64,000 nt of DNA from Pseudoalteromonas aliena SW19 (GCF_014905615.1 NZ_AQGU01000025.1:992001-1056000); one strand, 5' to 3'; numbered from the stretch's first letter, positions 36,801 through 47,685 are shown. Made by a program: numbers and translations. Notes: generated by a model from the letters alone, not told the origin.

Positions 36801-37173
36801 ATGGATTTGCATGCTCGCAATTTTTCCTACTGTTTTGTCTGCACAGACAGAAAGTGACCCTGCACCACTTATTGTAATTCCCGATACATGTGTCGCCTTA
36901 CGTGAAGGGCGAAATTGCTATGCCGACGTCGTCATAACATGGCAGCAACCGACTATTGGCAACTACTGCTTACGTGATGCAACCTCTAAATATATTATGC
37001 AGTGTTGGCTAAAACAAAAACAAGGCACGCTTAATTACACCTTTGACTCAGAGCAAAGTATCTCGTTTGAGCTTTTTGACAGTAACACATCAAAAGTAAT
37101 CTATACCAGCGAAGTTAAGCTACAGTGGGTATACCAAAACAGGCAAAAAAAGCGCCGCTGGCGACTATTTTAA
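36790..37173 (+). CDS. DUF3019 periplasmic protein
   Basis: 127 residues with an N-terminal signal-like segment (ICMLAIFPTVLSAQ, about residues 5-18). The mature part resembles DUF3019: PDTCVALREGRNCYADVVIT, WQQPTIGNYCLRD, YIMQCWL and a C-terminal VQW-like LQWVYQNRQKKRRWRLF. Four cysteines in the order C-C-C-C (VDTC/NCY/YCL/QCW) could make two disulfides. It overlaps the MipA gene by 11 bases, so the two are co-translated, and precedes the response regulator by 21 bases. The function is unknown. Confidence 0.85.
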   Translation: MYFRWICMLAIFPTVLSAQTESDPAPLIVIPDTCVALREGRNCYADVVITWQQPTIGNYCLRDATSKYIMQCWLKQKQGTLNYTFDSEQSISFELFDSNTSKVIYTSEVKLQWVYQNRQKKRRWRLF

Positions 37174-37194
37174 ACAACATATTAAGGATAGTTT

Positions 37195-37899
37195 ATGGAT
37201 AATTACGGTACTATTTTACTCGTTGAAGACGATGTATCGCTTGCTCAATGGGTCGCTGAGTATTTAACTGAGCAGGGTTACACCACCCATGTTTGCCACC
37301 GAGGTGATGAAGTAATAAGTAAAGTAAAAACCTTAAATCCAAATATTGTTCTACTCGATATTATGTTACCTGGGCAAGATGGCATCAGTGTATGCAGAGA
37401 GCTTCGTAGCTTTTATACTGCACCAATTATCATGCTTACCGCTCGAAACGAAGAAATGGATGAAGTAATAGGTTTAGAGGTCGGAGCAAGCGATTATATA
37501 ATGAAGCCTGTTCGTCCACGTGCGCTTTTAGCACGGATCAAAGCGGCACTTCGCCAAAACAATGAACCTAATAAGCCAAAAACAAACAATAATATTGTTA
37601 CTGTTGGTACGTTGAGTATTAACACCGAATCACGTAACGTAAAATTTAACGAGCAAGATATAAATATTTCGAGCGCCGAGTACTTATTACTGCACTACTT
37701 AGCGAGTAACGCAGGTCAAGTAGTGTCTCGCGATGCCGTTTTTAAAGCAACTAAAGGCAGGGAATACGACGGCCTTGATAGAAGTGTTGACGTGCTTATT
37801 TCTGCGCTTCGTAAAAAGTTTAACGACGACCCGCAAAATCCAGAAAAAATTAAAACCATCTGGGGACGAGGCTATTTACTCGTTACCACCGCGTGGTAA
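37195..37899 (+). CDS. OmpR-family response regulator
   Basis: 234 residues. Receiver domain at about 5-118 with acidic pocket EDD (11-13), phospho-acceptor D55 (NIVLLDIMLPGQDG) and K104-region KPVRPRALLAR. A winged-helix DNA-binding domain at about 135-232 (SSAEYLLLHYLASNAGQVVS, RSVDVLISALRKKF, KTIWGRGYLL). It is the third gene of a four-gene cluster and 19 bases before its cognate kinase. It probably controls the MipA and DUF3019 genes in response to an envelope or antimicrobial signal; this is inference from position. Confidence 0.94.
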   Translation: MDNYGTILLVEDDVSLAQWVAEYLTEQGYTTHVCHRGDEVISKVKTLNPNIVLLDIMLPGQDGISVCRELRSFYTAPIIMLTARNEEMDEVIGLEVGASDYIMKPVRPRALLARIKAALRQNNEPNKPKTNNNIVTVGTLSINTESRNVKFNEQDINISSAEYLLLHYLASNAGQVVSRDAVFKATKGREYDGLDRSVDVLISALRKKFNDDPQNPEKIKTIWGRGYLLVTTAW

Positions 37900-37918
37900 T
37901 AAAATGATGCGTATATAG

Positions 37919-39223
37919 ATGAAAACGTTTTATATCTCATTACTTGGCAGTGCACTTTTATCGATTGTAGCGTTAGGGTGGTTAATAGATACATTTAGCC
38001 AACAAACCCATACACCACAAGATGAGTTTGCAGTACAAAGTAAAATGATTACTGGTTTCAGTCAGCAGTTAACTCATATTGCCACTTCCGAACGTAAAGC
38101 TTATGTAAAACAACTTGCTGATGACTTTAATTTACTGCTTGATTATAAATTAAATGACTCACTTGCTCTGCCCCCTTCACTATTATTACAAATGCATAGA
38201 CCTAATGGTTTGATTTTAGAAGATCAACAAGGCTTTTATATGCTTTATAGCAGCCAAACGTTAAGCCCCTATCATATTTCAATGCGGCTAGATAAACGCG
38301 CAAATAAAGAGCAGCGTAACGATATCGTACTGACTCTTCTTTTTTATACTGGGTTATGTGTTTTTATGGGTTTTATTATAGCCCCCCTAGCAAAACGCCT
38401 CACTGTTTTAAACGAAGCGGCTAAAAAGTTTGCATCAGGTAACGTGCAAGCCAGAATTAAAGTATCGTACTTTACTTATATTAAAGATGTAGAGCTTACT
38501 TTTAACCGGATGGCCAGCCAGATAGAAAAACTAGTTGCTGAAAATAAGCTTATGGCTTCGAGTCTTTCTCACGATATACGCACACCAATTGCCTGCTTAA
38601 GGTTTGGGCTCGACGCAGCATTAGACAGCCGCGAAGAACAAAAAATAAAGCAATACTTAGCCCGTATGGAAAATGATTTAGATCATATGGAATCAATGCT
38701 AAAAAGCTATTTAGCATTTTCAACACTTGAACAAAATGCTAATAAATTAACGTATTCATCCACTAATATTAAGCACTACCTTGAAAATATTTTAGTGCAG
38801 CTAGCCCCTAAATTAGAATCACAAATGCTCAATATTCAACTCAACAGTTCGAACGATACAATTAACGCCGACTTACACTGGCTCGCTCGCGCAATCACAA
38901 ACTTATTAACCAATGCATGCGACTTTGCTGAACAACATATTTACCTCAGTGCACGCCTTGATGAGCAACAACTTGTTATTACTGTTGAGGACGATGGGCC
39001 TGGTATTGCTAAGGAAAACTTTAACAACGTATTCAGTCCATTTTTTAAAGAAGAAGCACACCGAAATCGTGCAGATAAAAGTTATGGCCTTGGTTTAGCT
39101 ATTGTGGCTAAAGTTGCCGATTGGCATCACGGTAATATTCAAGTCAGTACCAGCAAACAACTTGGAGGCGCCTGCTTTACTCTTACTATTGATCAACATT
39201 ATAAAACGCAAAGTATTAGTTAA
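37919..39223 (+). CDS. Sensor histidine kinase (OmpR partner)
   Basis: 434 residues. Membrane helices at about 4-24 and 136-156 bracket a ~110-residue periplasmic sensor. HAMP at about 157-210, phospho-acceptor H218 in SLSHDIRTPIACLRFGLDAA (dimerisation domain), N box NLLTNACDFAE, G1 VEDDGPGI and G2 YGLGLAIVAKV. A complete, active-looking kinase. The periplasmic part has no recognised ligand domain. Partner of the preceding regulator. No clear terminator follows. Confidence 0.93.
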   Translation: MKTFYISLLGSALLSIVALGWLIDTFSQQTHTPQDEFAVQSKMITGFSQQLTHIATSERKAYVKQLADDFNLLLDYKLNDSLALPPSLLLQMHRPNGLILEDQQGFYMLYSSQTLSPYHISMRLDKRANKEQRNDIVLTLLFYTGLCVFMGFIIAPLAKRLTVLNEAAKKFASGNVQARIKVSYFTYIKDVELTFNRMASQIEKLVAENKLMASSLSHDIRTPIACLRFGLDAALDSREEQKIKQYLARMENDLDHMESMLKSYLAFSTLEQNANKLTYSSTNIKHYLENILVQLAPKLESQMLNIQLNSSNDTINADLHWLARAITNLLTNACDFAEQHIYLSARLDEQQLVITVEDDGPGIAKENFNNVFSPFFKEEAHRNRADKSYGLGLAIVAKVADWHHGNIQVSTSKQLGGACFTLTIDQHYKTQSIS

Positions 39224-39409
39224 GTGCTGTGCCTAATGACTTTTAAATCAAATCGGTAATTTATAAAACTCGGTAATACTAATTAAAATTCACGGTTATA
39301 ACACACTGCTCACTCAATAAATTGCGCAAGATCAGCAATAAGCACTTTTTATTTTTTTACATTTCCAGTAGATTGTCAGCGCCGTCACAAAATAGAGAAG
39401 TACAAGAAT

Positions 39410-40765
39410 ATGAGCGCAATTAGAGGCGAGTTTAGCTCTCGCTTTGGTTTCATTATGGCCGCTGCGGGTTCTGCCGTTGGTTTAGGCAATATTTGGGGTT
39501 TTCCCACACAAACAGCCAGTAATGGCGGTGCAGCGTTTTTAGTTGCATATTTAGTATTGGCATTTTTTTTAGCCTACCCTGCATTAATGGCAGAGCTAAT
39601 GATTGGTCGACACGGCCAAGCAAATGCTGTTTCATCACTTGCAAAAATATCAAATAAACCTTGGCAAAAGCACTTTGCTTTTATTGTCGGCTTTGGCGGT
39701 ATTTTATGTGCAGGCTTTATACTTAGCTTTTATGCCATCGTTGCAGGCTGGATGCTCAGCGCGACGATAGAGCCAGTCACAACATTAGTTGGCGCATCAT
39801 CGGCTTCAACGTGGTTAAGTGAACAATCACTTACCCGCAATATCATATTTACTATCGTGTTTATTCTATTAACAGTGGCGATTATTAGCCGTGGTGTCGA
39901 AAATGGCATTGAAAAGTGGTCAAAACGTTTAATGCCTGCACTTTTAGGAATTTTATTTTCGCTAATAGCTTACGTAATGACTCAAGATGGTGCAGTTGAG
40001 GGCTTAAAAGCGTACCTTGTTCCTGATTTTTCGTCTATTTTTGACGCTAAATTATTAGTTAGCGCATTAGGCCAGGCCTTTTTCTCATTATCACTGGGCA
40101 CCAGTGTTATGATTATTTATGGCTCTTATATCAGTAAAAAAGAAAATTTAGTTTCACTTGGGGCTTATGTAACGCTTATAGACGTATTCATTGCCTTTGT
40201 CGCAGGCTTACTTATTATTCCGGCTATGTACGTTGCACAAGCACAAGGGGTTGAGATTTTCTCTTCGACAACAGGTGAGCTGCTCTCAGAGGACACGTTA
40301 GTATTTCAAGTACTGCCAGCGCTTTTTGATGGTATGGGTGACATGGGTTTATTTGTAGGTTTTGCATTTTTTGCGCTAATGAGTATTGCAGCACTAACAT
40401 CGTCTATTTCAATGCTTGAAGCGCCCGTATCGTATACCGTAGAGCGATTTGCACTTAAGCGGGTACAAGCAACATGGCTAATTGGTGCATTAATTGCTGT
40501 AGTTAGTATTACTATAGTCTGTAATCTAGAGAGCTTATTTGGTTTAGTAATTACACTTACAACCAAAGTTGCTCAGCCTTTACTTGGTCTGATGTGCTGT
40601 ATATTTGTAGGCTGGATCTGGTATAGAGGCTCGTTGCTTAAAGCAATTCAGCAAGGTAATCCAGAAGTACATAACACATTATTCTGGAAAATATGGCCTT
40701 GGTACACTAAGTTCGTATGCCCGCTCGCTATAGGCATGGTATTTTTGCACTCACTGCTAAGCTAA
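39410..40765 (+). CDS. Sodium-dependent transporter (NSS/SNF family)
   Basis: 451 residues with about eleven hydrophobic segments. The family signature is AAGSAVGLGNIWGFPTQTAS followed by NGGAAFLVAYL near the N-terminus (sodium-binding unwound helix 1); later marks are FFSLSLGTSVMIIYGSYIS and FAFFALMSIAALTSSISMLE. It couples Na+ to uptake of an amino acid or related solute. The substrate cannot be told from sequence. Transcribed alone; converges on glnB with a perfect palindrome between. Confidence 0.93.
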   Translation: MSAIRGEFSSRFGFIMAAAGSAVGLGNIWGFPTQTASNGGAAFLVAYLVLAFFLAYPALMAELMIGRHGQANAVSSLAKISNKPWQKHFAFIVGFGGILCAGFILSFYAIVAGWMLSATIEPVTTLVGASSASTWLSEQSLTRNIIFTIVFILLTVAIISRGVENGIEKWSKRLMPALLGILFSLIAYVMTQDGAVEGLKAYLVPDFSSIFDAKLLVSALGQAFFSLSLGTSVMIIYGSYISKKENLVSLGAYVTLIDVFIAFVAGLLIIPAMYVAQAQGVEIFSSTTGELLSEDTLVFQVLPALFDGMGDMGLFVGFAFFALMSIAALTSSISMLEAPVSYTVERFALKRVQATWLIGALIAVVSITIVCNLESLFGLVITLTTKVAQPLLGLMCCIFVGWIWYRGSLLKAIQQGNPEVHNTLFWKIWPWYTKFVCPLAIGMVFLHSLLS

Positions 40766-40796
40766 ATACCTCGAAAATACGCTATAAAAATAAACC

Positions 40797-40824
40797 ATCC
40801 GTAATTAGCATGCTAATTACGGAT
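40797..40824. terminator. Palindromic hairpin between transporter gene and glnB
   Basis: A 28-base perfect palindrome (ATCCGTAATTAGCA and its complement) between two convergent genes. A long T-tract is missing on either side, but it is likely a two-way terminator. Confidence 0.6.
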
Positions 40825-40894
40825 CTCATATTAAAACCACGAGAATTCAAATTAAAAGCCGGTGAGTTTTAATAAAAAACAGATATAAAAATGC

Positions 40895-41257
<363 letters not shown>

Positions 41258-41386
41258 TTACCTCGATTTTAGACAATCATTATCTTCATAGCAAACAAAG
41301 CAATTGAATTGCGGTGATAAAACAATCAGCCGTGATATAATTTTCACTATAACAACAACTACACTATCGCAGTAAGTGAGATTAAT

Positions 41387-41968
41387 ATGAAAAATAAGAA
41401 ACATGGCTTTACCCTATTAGAGCTAATGGTTACGGTTGCGATTGTGGGGATTGTCGCTTCAATTGCGCTTTGGAGCAGCAGTAACATGCTAGAAGAGAAC
41501 CGCGCTGAGAATTTTTTGTTAGAATTAAAGAGGAATGTTAGCTATGCGCGCTCTCAAGCAGCCAGTTCCGATGAAATTGTCATTGTTTGCCCAGTACAGT
41601 TCAATGCCCTAAAAAGAAACGATCAACAATTATCATGTAGGAGTAATTGGGATAAAAATAAAATAATCATTGTTTTTATCGATAAAATCAATTCAAAAGA
41701 AGACCGTGATAAAAATAAAGTTAGCTACAATTCACCCGGAGATAGCTTACTGCGTGTAATGGAAAAAATTGGACCAAACGATAAGCTAAAATATACAGGA
41801 AACGAAAGTATGTTGCGATTTAATACAAGTGGCCGAATTACCACTAAGCCGGGTGATTTCGTATATTGCCCAAATAGTGGTAGCGGTAGCGAGAACGTAA
41901 AAGCGTTGACTATAACTCAGTCGGGCACCGCCTTTTATCTTGGTGATAGCGAAAATAAATGCGGTTAA
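41387..41968 (+). CDS. GspH/FimT-family minor pseudopilin 1
   Basis: 193 residues. Prepilin peptidase site KKHG|FTLLELMV with the required glutamate at position 5 of the mature protein, followed by a hydrophobic helix to about residue 30. A GspH/FimT head region with NVSYARSQAASSDEIVIVCP and the closing ITQSGTAFYLGDSENKCG (cysteines suggest a C-terminal disulfide). GTGAG upstream of the ATG. It is an initiation-complex pilin of the FimU/FimT type. Followed after 79 bases by a second member; both run opposite to pilVWXY1E. Confidence 0.9.
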   Translation: MKNKKHGFTLLELMVTVAIVGIVASIALWSSSNMLEENRAENFLLELKRNVSYARSQAASSDEIVIVCPVQFNALKRNDQQLSCRSNWDKNKIIIVFIDKINSKEDRDKNKVSYNSPGDSLLRVMEKIGPNDKLKYTGNESMLRFNTSGRITTKPGDFVYCPNSGSGSENVKALTITQSGTAFYLGDSENKCG

Positions 41969-42047
41969 AAAACAGCCAAACATACTTGTCATATTGTTAT
42001 CATTTACTACACTAAAATAATGTTTTGCACTAACGAGAACTTCAAGG

Positions 42048-42584
42048 ATGAGGTATATCACACTTTCACACAACGTTGTTGGAATGACCCTTTTAGAAAT
42101 AATGGTATGCATAACTATTTTTGCAATAATTGGCCACCTTACCCTGTCTTTTTCCCCTGATTTTTTAGCCTTAAATCGTGCAAGTAACCAAATGAACTTA
42201 TTACATCGTAACATTAACTATGCAAGGCTATATGCCATAGATAATGGAACATACGTTACATTGTGCGCGCTAAAAAATAATGAGTGTGTGGTAGATTATT
42301 GGGATGATCAGGTATCACTATTTATTGATAGTGATAAGTCTACATCGCTAAATGACGAAGAATTACTATTAAGTACGTTTGAGCATACTCACCATGCAGA
42401 TAGTCTTGAATACCCAAGAAATGCGATTACATTTAGACCTGATGGCTCATTAAATGGTTTTCAAAACGGTACTTTTATCTACTGCCCAAACAATGATAAA
42501 GCAAATCTGGAAGGACTTGCTTTATCAATAAGCCAAACAGGAAGAATTAGAATTAAATCAACGAATAAATGCCAGAAAAAATAA
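42048..42584 (+). CDS. GspH/FimT-family minor pseudopilin 2
   Basis: 178 residues. The cleavage site is VVG|MTLLEIMV: methionine replaces the usual phenylalanine at +1 while E5 is kept. The head resembles its neighbour (NINYARLYAIDNGTYVTLCA, FIYCPNNDK, SISQTGRIRIKSTNKC), so the two are probably an old duplication, though much diverged. Its stop codon is one base from the stop of convergent pilE, with no terminator between, so the transcripts must overlap. Confidence 0.87.
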   Translation: MRYITLSHNVVGMTLLEIMVCITIFAIIGHLTLSFSPDFLALNRASNQMNLLHRNINYARLYAIDNGTYVTLCALKNNECVVDYWDDQVSLFIDSDKSTSLNDEELLLSTFEHTHHADSLEYPRNAITFRPDGSLNGFQNGTFIYCPNNDKANLEGLALSISQTGRIRIKSTNKCQKK

Positions 42585-42585
42585 G

Positions 42586-43008
42586 CTACCTTCCCCAGCA
42601 ATAATTAATATCTGAATTGCCTTTTTTACCCTTAGCGCCTTTGAGCCCGACATCAGTAATGGACAATTCTTTACAGTCTGCATCATCTTTTACCACTCCT
42701 GCAATTGGTTTTGCTGTTATAGTAAATGTCGTTTTTTCTGTGTTTAATTCTATTGATAACTCGAAGTGTTTGTTTTCAGTTTTATTTTCAATACCTAAAT
42801 CTGAGAATGTTTTAGTATATTCACGATTATCAACAAAAAACTGCTCTTCTTTGTTTGCTGCATCCAATAAAGCAGCGGCAGCTTCTGCTCTAGATGCGCG
42901 CTTTACGTATTCGGTATAATTAGGTAGCGCTATAGAAGCTAATATACCAACAATAGCAACGGCTACCATAAGTTCAATGAGTGTAAATCCACTCTGCTTT
43001 TTTAGCAT
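42586..43008 (-). CDS. pilE: Type IV pilin PilE
   Basis: 140 residues from [20 protein letters not shown]. This start is chosen because AAGGA lies seven bases upstream and the leader is then the normal six or seven residues; the 23 upstream in-frame residues fall inside the pilY1 end. Cleavage after G (SG|FTLIEL), N-terminal helix, [20 protein letters not shown], then a short head with cysteines in [10 protein letters not shown] and NYCWGR forming the D-loop disulfide. Last gene of pilVWXY1E, as in Pseudomonas. Minor pilin rather than main subunit by context. Confidence 0.9.
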   Translation of the reverse strand: MLKKQSGFTLIELMVAVAIVGILASIALPNYTEYVKRASRAEAAAALLDAANKEEQFFVDNREYTKTFSDLGIENKTENKHFELSIELNTEKTTFTITAKPIAGVVKDDADCKELSITDVGLKGAKGKKGNSDINYCWGR

Positions 43009-43018
43009 TTGTATATCC

Positions 43019-46000
43019 TTAGTTCTTAATTTCATCATTTTCTTCACGTTTATAAATATAAGTTTGGAAAACCTCAAGCCCTAAAGTCACTTGATTTCCT
43101 GAAGCATCCTCTTCATCGACTAGCTTTATTTTGCCATCAACAACCACCAAATCAGGCCCTTGTATTTTAATCGGCTTCATCGGATTATCTCCATCTTTTC
43201 TTAATGGACCCGGAAAATAAAATTGGCTTTCTAGGGTAACGTCAACACTAGGGTCGCTATCACATTTGCCATCAGCATTGCTATCAACACAAGAGGGTGA
43301 TTCACCAAAGAAGAGTTGAGGGGTATCTGGCACATCATAACTCGTTGCAAATTTTAACTCGTCATAAACTTTAGTCCCATAATGCAAATGAAAAGCATAT
43401 AAAGAGCCCCCACCGCCACTGAGTGAACATTGATTTTCAGTTGATGTTTTTGACTCAGGTGTAAAAGAGGTAAAGTAAGCAACGCCACCAACCACAGTTG
43501 AAGCTGCTAGGGACTTTTCACCGATTCCAAGCTCATATCGCCAGCCTTTAAAATCAGCTAAGTCAGCTTCTAACTCAATAAACTTATCTACATCATCCAA
43601 TGCATTTCCAAATGGGTCACTATTCATTTGCATCAAATCTGCTGGCTTAATACTATCTGGTGCTTTAGTTTTATATGATTTTGTAAGTGTATTTTCATCT
43701 CGGATCATAAATAGCTGATCTTTTTCATTCGTATCAGTTGGCTTTGAACGATTACCACTTCCAATCACTACCGCATCATAGGGTGTATCAAGGCGAGTGA
43801 CTGTTTTTTTACCGTTGATTGTCGTTTCTGTAACCTTACTAAACATAGTTCTTGCCACTAATGGTTGGTAAAAAAAACGCCTATCTTCTGTTGCCTTGCT
43901 ACTACCTAATTCAGCTAGTTTAAAGTGGCTAAACTCATCTACATCTGTTCCTGGCATATCTATACGCCATATATTACCACCTGTGTCTGCCGCATAAATC
44001 CTATCAATATAACCATCATAATCAGAGTCAAGTGTTGTTACATCAGCGGCAATACTGTGCTTACCTGTAAAACCATTTTTGTCTGGAGTCAAGGCCCATA
44101 CAAGAGTCCCTTCTTTCGCATCCACAATAAAAACACCTCGCCCGATATCATCCTCACTACGTATAGCGGCATCTTTATTGGTGTCGTACCCTGCACCAAA
44201 AACTAATAATGGCTTATCACCAAAAGCTTTAATATAGGCAATTTTTGGTTTAGACCATGTTTGAGCAAGTTCCTTAAAGTCTCCTTTGCCGCCTTCTATT
44301 GGCTTATCCCATAATTTTTCAGGCTTATTTGGAGATGTTATATTCAACGCATAGTAATTTTTCCCTCCACGGCGCATTCCAGCAAAAGCCCAAACCTCAT
44401 TACCTTTTTTAGCATCTATAATGCCATCGTTTATACCATCGTTATTTAAATCTTTATTATTAAAATAAACACTAATCGGCCCATCCATACCATACACTTT
44501 GGTCTCAGCCTGATTATTGCGTAATGGCTTAATTATGTCGTATAGATCAGAGGGAATAAATGCCCAGCTTTCGCTCACTGTATTACCACTATCTTTAAAC
44601 ATATGTAAAAAGCCAGCATTAGTGCCAATAAGTATACGAATATCATCATTGCCATAATCAATGGCAACAGGTTTCGAGTGCAGTGGATCGCCAAAAATAT
44701 CTAAACGCTGATCGTTTGATGAGCCGTCTTTATCTTCATCGTCTACATCTACCCCCATAGCCCATTTTATGTCTGAACTTGCTAAGCTAAGGGGATTATC
44801 AGTAACTAAATCAAGTATGTCGCCTACAACTGATGTGTTAAAACTGACTATTTTTCCCTCTTTATCAGTATATAAATTTCGACTAGTCGTATTTAGTGTC
44901 GTTAAATGAAGATTAACGCCACCTTGCGCGACGGCATTACCATCGGCAGGATCTCCACTGGGGAGCCAAAATGTTTTGGCCCCTTTATCAATTAAACCAT
45001 TATTATCTAGCGCTTGTTTACTTGCTGAATCTATAATTGTACTGCCAGAGACTTCTAGTTTCTTTAAGTTCCCTCGCCATCGAGCACCTGTTTCCGGATA
45101 AAACATGGCAAAATAAATCGCGTTACGACTCCTCGTTTGATCTACATTGTTACTCGCGACCGATGGAGATGAAAAACTATCATTAACCTCTCGAATCCGT
45201 GAAATTGTATTTTTTAAAGCATCTGATAATTGCGTTGCAGTATTTGCATGCAAATATTGACCACCACCATAAGACGCTGTATCAGAGAGTAAATTTTTAC
45301 CTGAATTACTCATCCCTGTCCCAAAGCCTATCGGATAGACTCTACCAATATCATGCACTGTTTTTGTGTTTGTATATAAATCAATCTCAACATCTTTAGT
45401 ACCATGAATAACTTTAGCTAATGCCGTTAAATAGCTATTACTCACAACGGGTCCATTACCGGAAAAATAGCTTTTATGTAATTCATTTATGTCGCTGTTT
45501 CGATTTGCATCTTCAGATGGGTCACCATCTGTCATTAAGATTATGTTTACACTGTTATCACAGCGTAATGGCTCACCAGATACTGGCTTAAAAGGTGACT
45601 GATATACCCCGAAAGATTCTGCAGTAAAATCACGAGAATTAGTGTTAGTCCCATAGTAAACACGCTGCCCTGTGATATACAAATACGCCTCCCACAAGGT
45701 TTCAGTTAATGGTGTAGAGCCACTTGCCGGCAATGCATTAATTTGGTTTAACAAAAATGCCTTTCCAGAACCAATTCTGGCTAAAACATAGCCACCATTA
45801 TTGCCATTAAAACGCATTAAACCAAAATCAATGTCATCATTATCATTGACTAATTGCTTAATGGCATTTTGTGCAACTTTTAAACGACTATCCTGACACG
45901 AAGCCCGCAAAGAGCCATTCACTCTTTTGTAGCATTGCTGATTTCGGTTATATATGGACTTGCTTTCAAAGCACTCTATCTGAGAATAGTTCCTGTCATA

Positions 46001-46180
46001 ACACCTATCTCCATCTGTTACATCCCACGCCATGCTGCCGGATGTATCAAAAATCATTAAAACACGTGGCTTTTCATCCGTCTCAACGTTGTGATTTACA
46101 TATAGCTCTATATCTTCGGCAATGACCGATAAACTTACAATTGAACAAAGGAATGAGGCAAACACTTTCTTAAATTTCAT
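43019..46180 (-). CDS. pilY1: PilY1-family pilus tip adhesin
   Basis: 1053 residues from [10 protein letters not shown] (AGCGGA upstream); a GTG five codons earlier is less likely. Signal peptide about 1-21 (cleavage VIA|ED). An N-terminal von Willebrand A-like region carries the metal site DTSGS at 45-49. The C-terminal half is a PilC beta-propeller (about 520-1000) with calcium-loop-like [18 protein letters not shown] and the repeated GxNxGFLHMF and [20 protein letters not shown] strands. PilY1 sits at the pilus tip, aids adhesion and surface sensing, and counteracts PilT retraction. The stop overlaps the ribosome binding site of pilE. Calcium binding is inferred from family and motif. Confidence 0.93.
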   Translation of the reverse strand: MKFKKVFASFLCSIVSLSVIAEDIELYVNHNVETDEKPRVLMIFDTSGSMAWDVTDGDRCYDRNYSQIECFESKSIYNRNQQCYKRVNGSLRASCQDSRLKVAQNAIKQLVNDNDDIDFGLMRFNGNNGGYVLARIGSGKAFLLNQINALPASGSTPLTETLWEAYLYITGQRVYYGTNTNSRDFTAESFGVYQSPFKPVSGEPLRCDNSVNIILMTDGDPSEDANRNSDINELHKSYFSGNGPVVSNSYLTALAKVIHGTKDVEIDLYTNTKTVHDIGRVYPIGFGTGMSNSGKNLLSDTASYGGGQYLHANTATQLSDALKNTISRIREVNDSFSSPSVASNNVDQTRSRNAIYFAMFYPETGARWRGNLKKLEVSGSTIIDSASKQALDNNGLIDKGAKTFWLPSGDPADGNAVAQGGVNLHLTTLNTTSRNLYTDKEGKIVSFNTSVVGDILDLVTDNPLSLASSDIKWAMGVDVDDEDKDGSSNDQRLDIFGDPLHSKPVAIDYGNDDIRILIGTNAGFLHMFKDSGNTVSESWAFIPSDLYDIIKPLRNNQAETKVYGMDGPISVYFNNKDLNNDGINDGIIDAKKGNEVWAFAGMRRGGKNYYALNITSPNKPEKLWDKPIEGGKGDFKELAQTWSKPKIAYIKAFGDKPLLVFGAGYDTNKDAAIRSEDDIGRGVFIVDAKEGTLVWALTPDKNGFTGKHSIAADVTTLDSDYDGYIDRIYAADTGGNIWRIDMPGTDVDEFSHFKLAELGSSKATEDRRFFYQPLVARTMFSKVTETTINGKKTVTRLDTPYDAVVIGSGNRSKPTDTNEKDQLFMIRDENTLTKSYKTKAPDSIKPADLMQMNSDPFGNALDDVDKFIELEADLADFKGWRYELGIGEKSLAASTVVGGVAYFTSFTPESKTSTENQCSLSGGGGSLYAFHLHYGTKVYDELKFATSYDVPDTPQLFFGESPSCVDSNADGKCDSDPSVDVTLESQFYFPGPLRKDGDNPMKPIKIQGPDLVVVDGKIKLVDEEDASGNQVTLGLEVFQTYIYKREENDEIKN

Positions 46181-46195
46181 TTTAAATCCGCTCAC

Positions 46196-46702
46196 TTAAT
46201 TAACTACCTGTTGTGCCATTCCAGTTACTATTGTTAACTGGTGCTTGCTTTTTGAGCCATATTCAATAGTCGTCGTAACTTGTAGTATATTGCATGAAAT
46301 ACCGGTAGTTGCTGCATTACTTCGCAGGCAAGTTAAATTTTGAACCCCCTGATTTAAATTAGTCATTGTGCTTTTCATACCGTCATGGTTCGCTATATCT
46401 TTTGCTGAAATGAAAGTATCGGCTTCACCTTCTTTAACTACTTTTGTTATCGTTTCCTCAGGGCTTAATAAAAAACTACTCTTACCGCCTTTTTTTATTT
46501 CAGTAAAAATTACGCGCTGTATCTCTCCAATTAACTTATTCTCTGCTACTTCTCTTTCTTGTGCCGCATTTGTAATTTTCACATCAATACTGCTGCTACT
46601 CATTAATGTTACTGCAATACCCGTTACAGCAATAACCATGATCAGCGCTGTTATAAGCACCACTCCTTGCTGTTTTACCGAGGTGTTTTTTAAATTCGCC
46701 AT
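46196..46702 (-). CDS. pilX: Minor pilin assembly protein PilX
   Basis: 168 residues. N-terminal PilX_N pattern KQQGVVLITALIMVIAVTGI followed by AVTLMSSSSIDVKITNAAQE: a prepilin-like helix where V, not F, follows the cleavage glycine and the E5 residue is absent, as usual in PilX/GspK. Head region short with a pair of cysteines (LTCLRSN, ISCNILQ). It overlaps pilW by 13 bases and is followed directly by pilY1, so the operon is translated as a unit. PilX is part of the tip complex with PilV, PilW and PilY1. Confidence 0.9.
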   Translation of the reverse strand: MANLKNTSVKQQGVVLITALIMVIAVTGIAVTLMSSSSIDVKITNAAQEREVAENKLIGEIQRVIFTEIKKGGKSSFLLSPEETITKVVKEGEADTFISAKDIANHDGMKSTMTNLNQGVQNLTCLRSNAATTGISCNILQVTTTIEYGSKSKHQLTIVTGMAQQVVN

Positions 46703-47685
46703 GAATTTCCTCCAACATTATTCAAACGAATCGTTGTCGTGAATACGGTACGTCTAAAGTTATCAGTGAATTTTAATTCACGTTTATTTGCATCTTCACC
46801 CAAGGTATAGGTTTGATTTTTAACCTTAAGACCGGCATCCGGCTGTAGTGCTCTGATCAATAAAAACATCTGCACCGTTAATATCCTTCTGCGGGTTTCC
46901 CAATCACTCGGGGTCATATCGTTAATGCTTCTGTAAGTATCCACACGATTGTCGCCTGTAGTGTCCAAACCAAAAACAAAACGCATATTTTCAACCCCTT
47001 CCATAATTGTTTCTGTTTTCATAGCATCATTAACTAAGCGACTTCGCATTAAAGCAGGTACTGTTAAACTTTTGTTATTTACTTTATAGGTTTGCTTCGC
47101 AAGATAATAAACATGGTGGCTATAAGGCCAAACAGTTGCACTAACATTTAATGTTCCAGGAGCTATAATTCCACGAACATATTGGGCTTTTTCTTGCTCT
47201 GCAATAAAATAGTTTTCGTCATCTTGTGTATTGTTATTTCCAGGTTCGATTATAATTTGCTTACCCTGTAAAAACTTTATTTGTAGAATATCACTCCCTT
47301 TAATCGGATTTTTTACACAGTTAAGCTCGGTTCCTGAGTCGGCTTTTTTTGCATAAATAGATCTAAAGTTACTCCCGCTTGAAAAATCTGGAAAACTTCC
47401 ATTATTTACCCCTTCAAAGCAGTCACCACCAGGGGCAGATAAAGTCTCAGTGTTTTTTGCTGCGAATGAGTCTTCGTAAAAAGTTCCCCAAAAGCCAACT
47501 TGTTCTATATCACGCTGCATTATATTTATTGCTAGACGACCAGTCTCTTGAAGCTCGCCTATGGTCATTGTGTCTTTCGTCGTGACTTTCATGCCAATAT
47601 ACGTAAACATAACGCCACCTAAGATCAGCACACCGATAAAAAGTGAAATCATCATTTCTAAAAGCGTAAAGCCTCGTTGATACAT
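46690..47685 (-). CDS. pilW: Minor pilin PilW
   Basis: 331 residues. Prepilin site RG|FTLLEMMISLFIGVLILG, helix to about residue 28, then a large head typical of PilW/GspJ: ELQETGRLAINIMQRDIEQV, GFWGTF, and the end FTDNFRRTVFTTTIRLNNVG. Two cysteines (GDCFEG, LNCVKN) are candidates for a disulfide. One base separates it from pilV and it overlaps pilX. Acts in the tip complex that primes type IV pilus assembly. Confidence 0.92.
   Translation of the reverse strand: MYQRGFTLLEMMISLFIGVLILGGVMFTYIGMKVTTKDTMTIGELQETGRLAINIMQRDIEQVGFWGTFYEDSFAAKNTETLSAPGGDCFEGVNNGSFPDFSSGSNFRSIYAKKADSGTELNCVKNPIKGSDILQIKFLQGKQIIIEPGNNNTQDDENYFIAEQEKAQYVRGIIAPGTLNVSATVWPYSHHVYYLAKQTYKVNNKSLTVPALMRSRLVNDAMKTETIMEGVENMRFVFGLDTTGDNRVDTYRSINDMTPSDWETRRRILTVQMFLLIRALQPDAGLKVKNQTYTLGEDANKRELKFTDNFRRTVFTTTIRLNNVGGNSWRI

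Noticed and set aside
41786-42214. A 142-codon minus-strand frame across the FimT genes
   Set aside because: It is antisense to two well-supported pilin genes and has no protein-like composition.
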